The position numbers were made by a program, and so were the translations under genes. Below the pieces are notes generated by a model. It ran no database searches and was not told the origin of the DNA. It saw only the letters and a program-made list of their open reading frames with translations. Shown here piece after piece: positions 19,084-20,701 of a DNA stretch of 20,701 nt. How positions within the stretch are numbered: the first letter of the stretch is position 1; each line of letters begins with the position of its first letter. The stretch is from a virus: IMG/VR virus record IMGVR_UViG_3300001748_000040, positions 1 to 20,701 of that record. One strand, given 5' to 3'.

Positions 19084-20117
19084 AATACTCTCACTAATAG
19101 TGTATCTTTATTGATACGACCTGTAAACGTTGATGGTTTGGTTGTTAGTTTATCCATGAAAGTCCTGAGTTTGACCTTTCCCGATTTTAGCAACTCACCT
19201 AGTTGCTCTTGAGGTTTACGTAATGTCTTACACATACTTGTTTCCATATCAAAGTTTTGAAGTGTGGTTCCTTTCATCTTAAAACCACCCTCCAAAGAGT
19301 TATAACAAGTCAATTTCTTATACTTGACATTATATACCCACAATTGTTTCATGTCAACAATTGTTTCTGGACTTATCGACACAACTTTCAACTCATTCGA
19401 TTCTTTGAGATATTGAATATTTTTTACGAGTTGTGCGGCAGACTTTACCTTTGGTTTACGTGGACGACGTATTACCTTTCTATTATTTATATGCTTGTCT
19501 AGTTCAGTCAATAGACGTTCAAAAAATGCAATACGATTTGTCAAACCTTTACGTTTTAGATATCCCCAGGCTTCTTTAAGATCCTCATTCTTACCTTTCT
19601 TTGCTTCCAAGAGTTCTTCATATTCTCTTTTATAATATTGAGTAATTTTCTCAATTTGTGTTTTGTTCATATTTTTGATTCTAGCAAACTGATAGAAGTC
19701 AAACTTGTCATCTTGTCGGTCTACTACCTCTTCTAATTCGCCAATCCATTCTTTTACTGGATCAATCTTATCTTTTTGTGTCGTATTCTTATTAGGGGAT
19801 TTTACGACTTTCACTTCTTCCTCTGCCAGTTGAGAAATTCTATTTCGAAGATAGTCCATACGAGAGGAATCGTTTGTGTGAATAATACATGCCCAGTGTG
19901 GAAACATAAATTTCCAGTCTGGTTGTTTTAGAATAGATGTGGCAATTTTCTTAGGAAACTCAGTACGAATCCAAGATTTGACCAATTCTATAATCTGCTT
20001 ATTCTCAACTTCGTATTGAAAATAAAAATCAGCCGCCCGTCCAGGAGTCTTAGGGGCACCACTAAGACCTGTTACTCGGTGAGCACGTACACGTTTCTTA
20101 CGAGGTTTAAGAGACAT
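19080..20117 (-). CDS. Conserved marine T4-like phage protein, unknown function
   Basis: A 345-residue protein, strongly basic at the start (MSLKPRKKRVRAHRVTGLSG) with a coiled-coil-like charged middle (residues about 140-215). The C-terminal domain includes LWVYNVKYKKLTCYNSLEGG followed by FKMKGTTLQNFDMETSMCKT and LRKPQEQL, a segment I recall from cyanophage hypothetical proteins. The basic character suggests nucleic-acid binding, which is inference. It starts the gene run that includes rnh, and follows the repeat protein by 13 bases. Confidence 0.78.
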   Translation of the reverse strand: MSLKPRKKRVRAHRVTGLSGAPKTPGRAADFYFQYEVENKQIIELVKSWIRTEFPKKIATSILKQPDWKFMFPHWACIIHTNDSSRMDYLRNRISQLAEEEVKVVKSPNKNTTQKDKIDPVKEWIGELEEVVDRQDDKFDFYQFARIKNMNKTQIEKITQYYKREYEELLEAKKGKNEDLKEAWGYLKRKGLTNRIAFFERLLTELDKHINNRKVIRRPRKPKVKSAAQLVKNIQYLKESNELKVVSISPETIVDMKQLWVYNVKYKKLTCYNSLEGGFKMKGTTLQNFDMETSMCKTLRKPQEQLGELLKSGKVKLRTFMDKLTTKPSTFTGRINKDTLLVRVL

Positions 20118-20130
20118 TTAGACTTTTCCT

Positions 20131-20592
20131 TCATTCATTACCAGACACCATAGCGTTACCAGACACCTCAGCGTCACCAGTCACCACGGCGTCATTAGAC
20201 ACCATAGCGTTACCAGACACCACAGCGTAACCAGTCACCACAGCGTAACCAGACACCCGAGCGTTACCAGACACCATAGCGCGACCAGACACCACAGCGC
20301 GACCAGACACCACAGCGCGACCAGACACCACAGCATTATCAGACACCATAGCGTAACCAGTCACCCGAGCGTTATCATACACCCGAGCGTTATCAAACAC
20401 CCTAGCGTTATCATACACCACAGCGCGACCAGATACCACAGCGCGACCATACACCCTAGCGTTACCAGTCACCCGAGCGTTAGGCCCAACATAGGCGGTC
20501 TCAAAAACAGTAGCGGTATCAGCAACCCATCCACCACCATTAGGATGTTGGTGAGCAGGAACTGGATCAGTACCAAAATCAAAAGTAGTCAT
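20131..20592 (-). CDS. Left-handed beta-helix (hexapeptide-repeat) protein
   Basis: A 153-residue protein. After a 25-residue lead (MTTFDFGTDPVPAHQHPNGG), about 21 consecutive hexapeptides of type (G/D)(N/R/Y)A(R/V/M)V(S/T/Y) follow without interruption, enough for about seven turns of a left-handed beta helix. AAGGAGTGAACAAG fixes the ATG at 20592. In enzymes this fold carries acyl- or sugar-nucleotide transferases, but no catalytic His or insertion loop is seen, so a purely structural or binding role is more likely. It is made early from its own promoter, so it is probably not a virion protein. Confidence 0.85.
   Translation of the reverse strand: MTTFDFGTDPVPAHQHPNGGGWVADTATVFETAYVGPNARVTGNARVYGRAVVSGRAVVYDNARVFDNARVYDNARVTGYAMVSDNAVVSGRAVVSGRAVVSGRAMVSGNARVSGYAVVTGYAVVSGNAMVSNDAVVTGDAEVSGNAMVSGNE
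20147..20490 (-). repeat. 18-bp tandem DNA repeats in the beta-helix gene
   Basis: About 19 units of 18 bp, typified on the plus strand by ACCAGACACCATAGCGTT, with only a few variable positions (CAG/TAG/CGAG, GCGACC/GTAACC/GTTACC). Each encodes one hexapeptide. High identity between neighbours, e.g. three nearly identical units at about 20280-20335, points to recent duplication by slippage or recombination. Confidence 0.88.
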
Positions 20593-20622
20593 CTTGTTCA
20601 CTCCTTCATTCATCATAGGTAT

Positions 20623-20651
20623 ATCCTACCAGGAATTTTATTTTTTGTCAA
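20623..20651 (-). promoter_or_regulatory. Early sigma-70 promoter, cassette family A (diverged)
   Basis: TTGACA (20646-20651) and TAGGAT (20623-20628), 17-bp spacer. The leader ATGATGAATGAAGGAGTGAAC matches the family-A leader. It drives the beta-helix gene. Confidence 0.75.
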
Positions 20652-20701
20652 CAACTTTTTTTGTTGTGATATAAAATTTTTGGTCTTTGTCAAAATCGTA
20701 G
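20638..20701 (-). CDS. C-terminal end of an upstream small gene
   Basis: The open frame entering from the window edge reads YDFDKDQKFYITTKKVVDKK then TAA. The -35 box TTGACA of the next promoter overlaps the final VDK codons, the same arrangement as at 12124. Too short to identify; could be chance. Confidence 0.45.
   Translation of the reverse strand, partial: YDFDKDQKFYITTKKVVDKK

Noticed and set aside
20147-20490. CRISPR-like regular repeats
   Set aside because: The 18-bp units are directly adjacent with no spacers and stay in one reading frame, so they encode a hexapeptide-repeat protein.

Overview
This window looks like part of a lytic, T4-like marine myovirus infecting an alphaproteobacterium. 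It is AT-rich. The T4 core genes that can be recognised are gp26/gp51-type tail genes, gp32, gp59, gp33 and the phage RNase H. They sit with genes typical of marine T4-like phages: phoH, pstS, purS, kdsA, DUF6433 and a MGME1/RecB-like nuclease. The host is inferred mainly from a circularly permuted (two-piece) tmRNA, the form known from alphaproteobacteria. SAR11 or a relative is plausible but not proven.

Layout. Positions 1-380 hold two small early genes on the minus strand, each behind a near-consensus sigma-70 promoter. Positions 401-4538 are a plus-strand late module: a T4-type late promoter (TATAAATA), a gp2-like protein, a tail-tube-family protein, gp26, a gp51-like ORF reached by a probable -1 ribosomal frameshift, and a long tape-measure-like protein. 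Everything after 4582 is on the minus strand. Read in the direction of transcription (high to low coordinates), it contains: an early hexapeptide-repeat protein; two conserved marine-phage genes; RNase H; DUF6433; two glycan-type genes; phoH; a nuclease; a run of short early genes each with its own promoter; a tRNA cluster (Asn, Thr, Pro, then Arg and a long-variable-arm tRNA) interleaved with small genes, purS and a lipoprotein; the tmRNA; then a tightly coupled operon sleB-kdsA-cupin-33-59-32; and finally pstS.

How the parts work together. RNase H, gp59, gp32 and the nuclease serve replication and recombination. gp33 would link the sliding clamp to late transcription at TATAAATA promoters. 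The tRNAs and tmRNA supply translation and ribosome rescue. pstS, purS and kdsA are host-derived metabolic genes for phosphate uptake, purine synthesis and Kdo synthesis. Small early genes, probably host-takeover factors, are driven by two families of repeated promoter-leader cassettes.

The strongest observations are the permuted phage tmRNA with its tag reading frame, the slippery T7 heptamer joining gp26 to gp51, a tRNA-Pro gene lying in frame inside a protein-coding gene, a 10-nt phased repeat leading into the gp32 ribosome binding site, and the modular early promoter cassettes.
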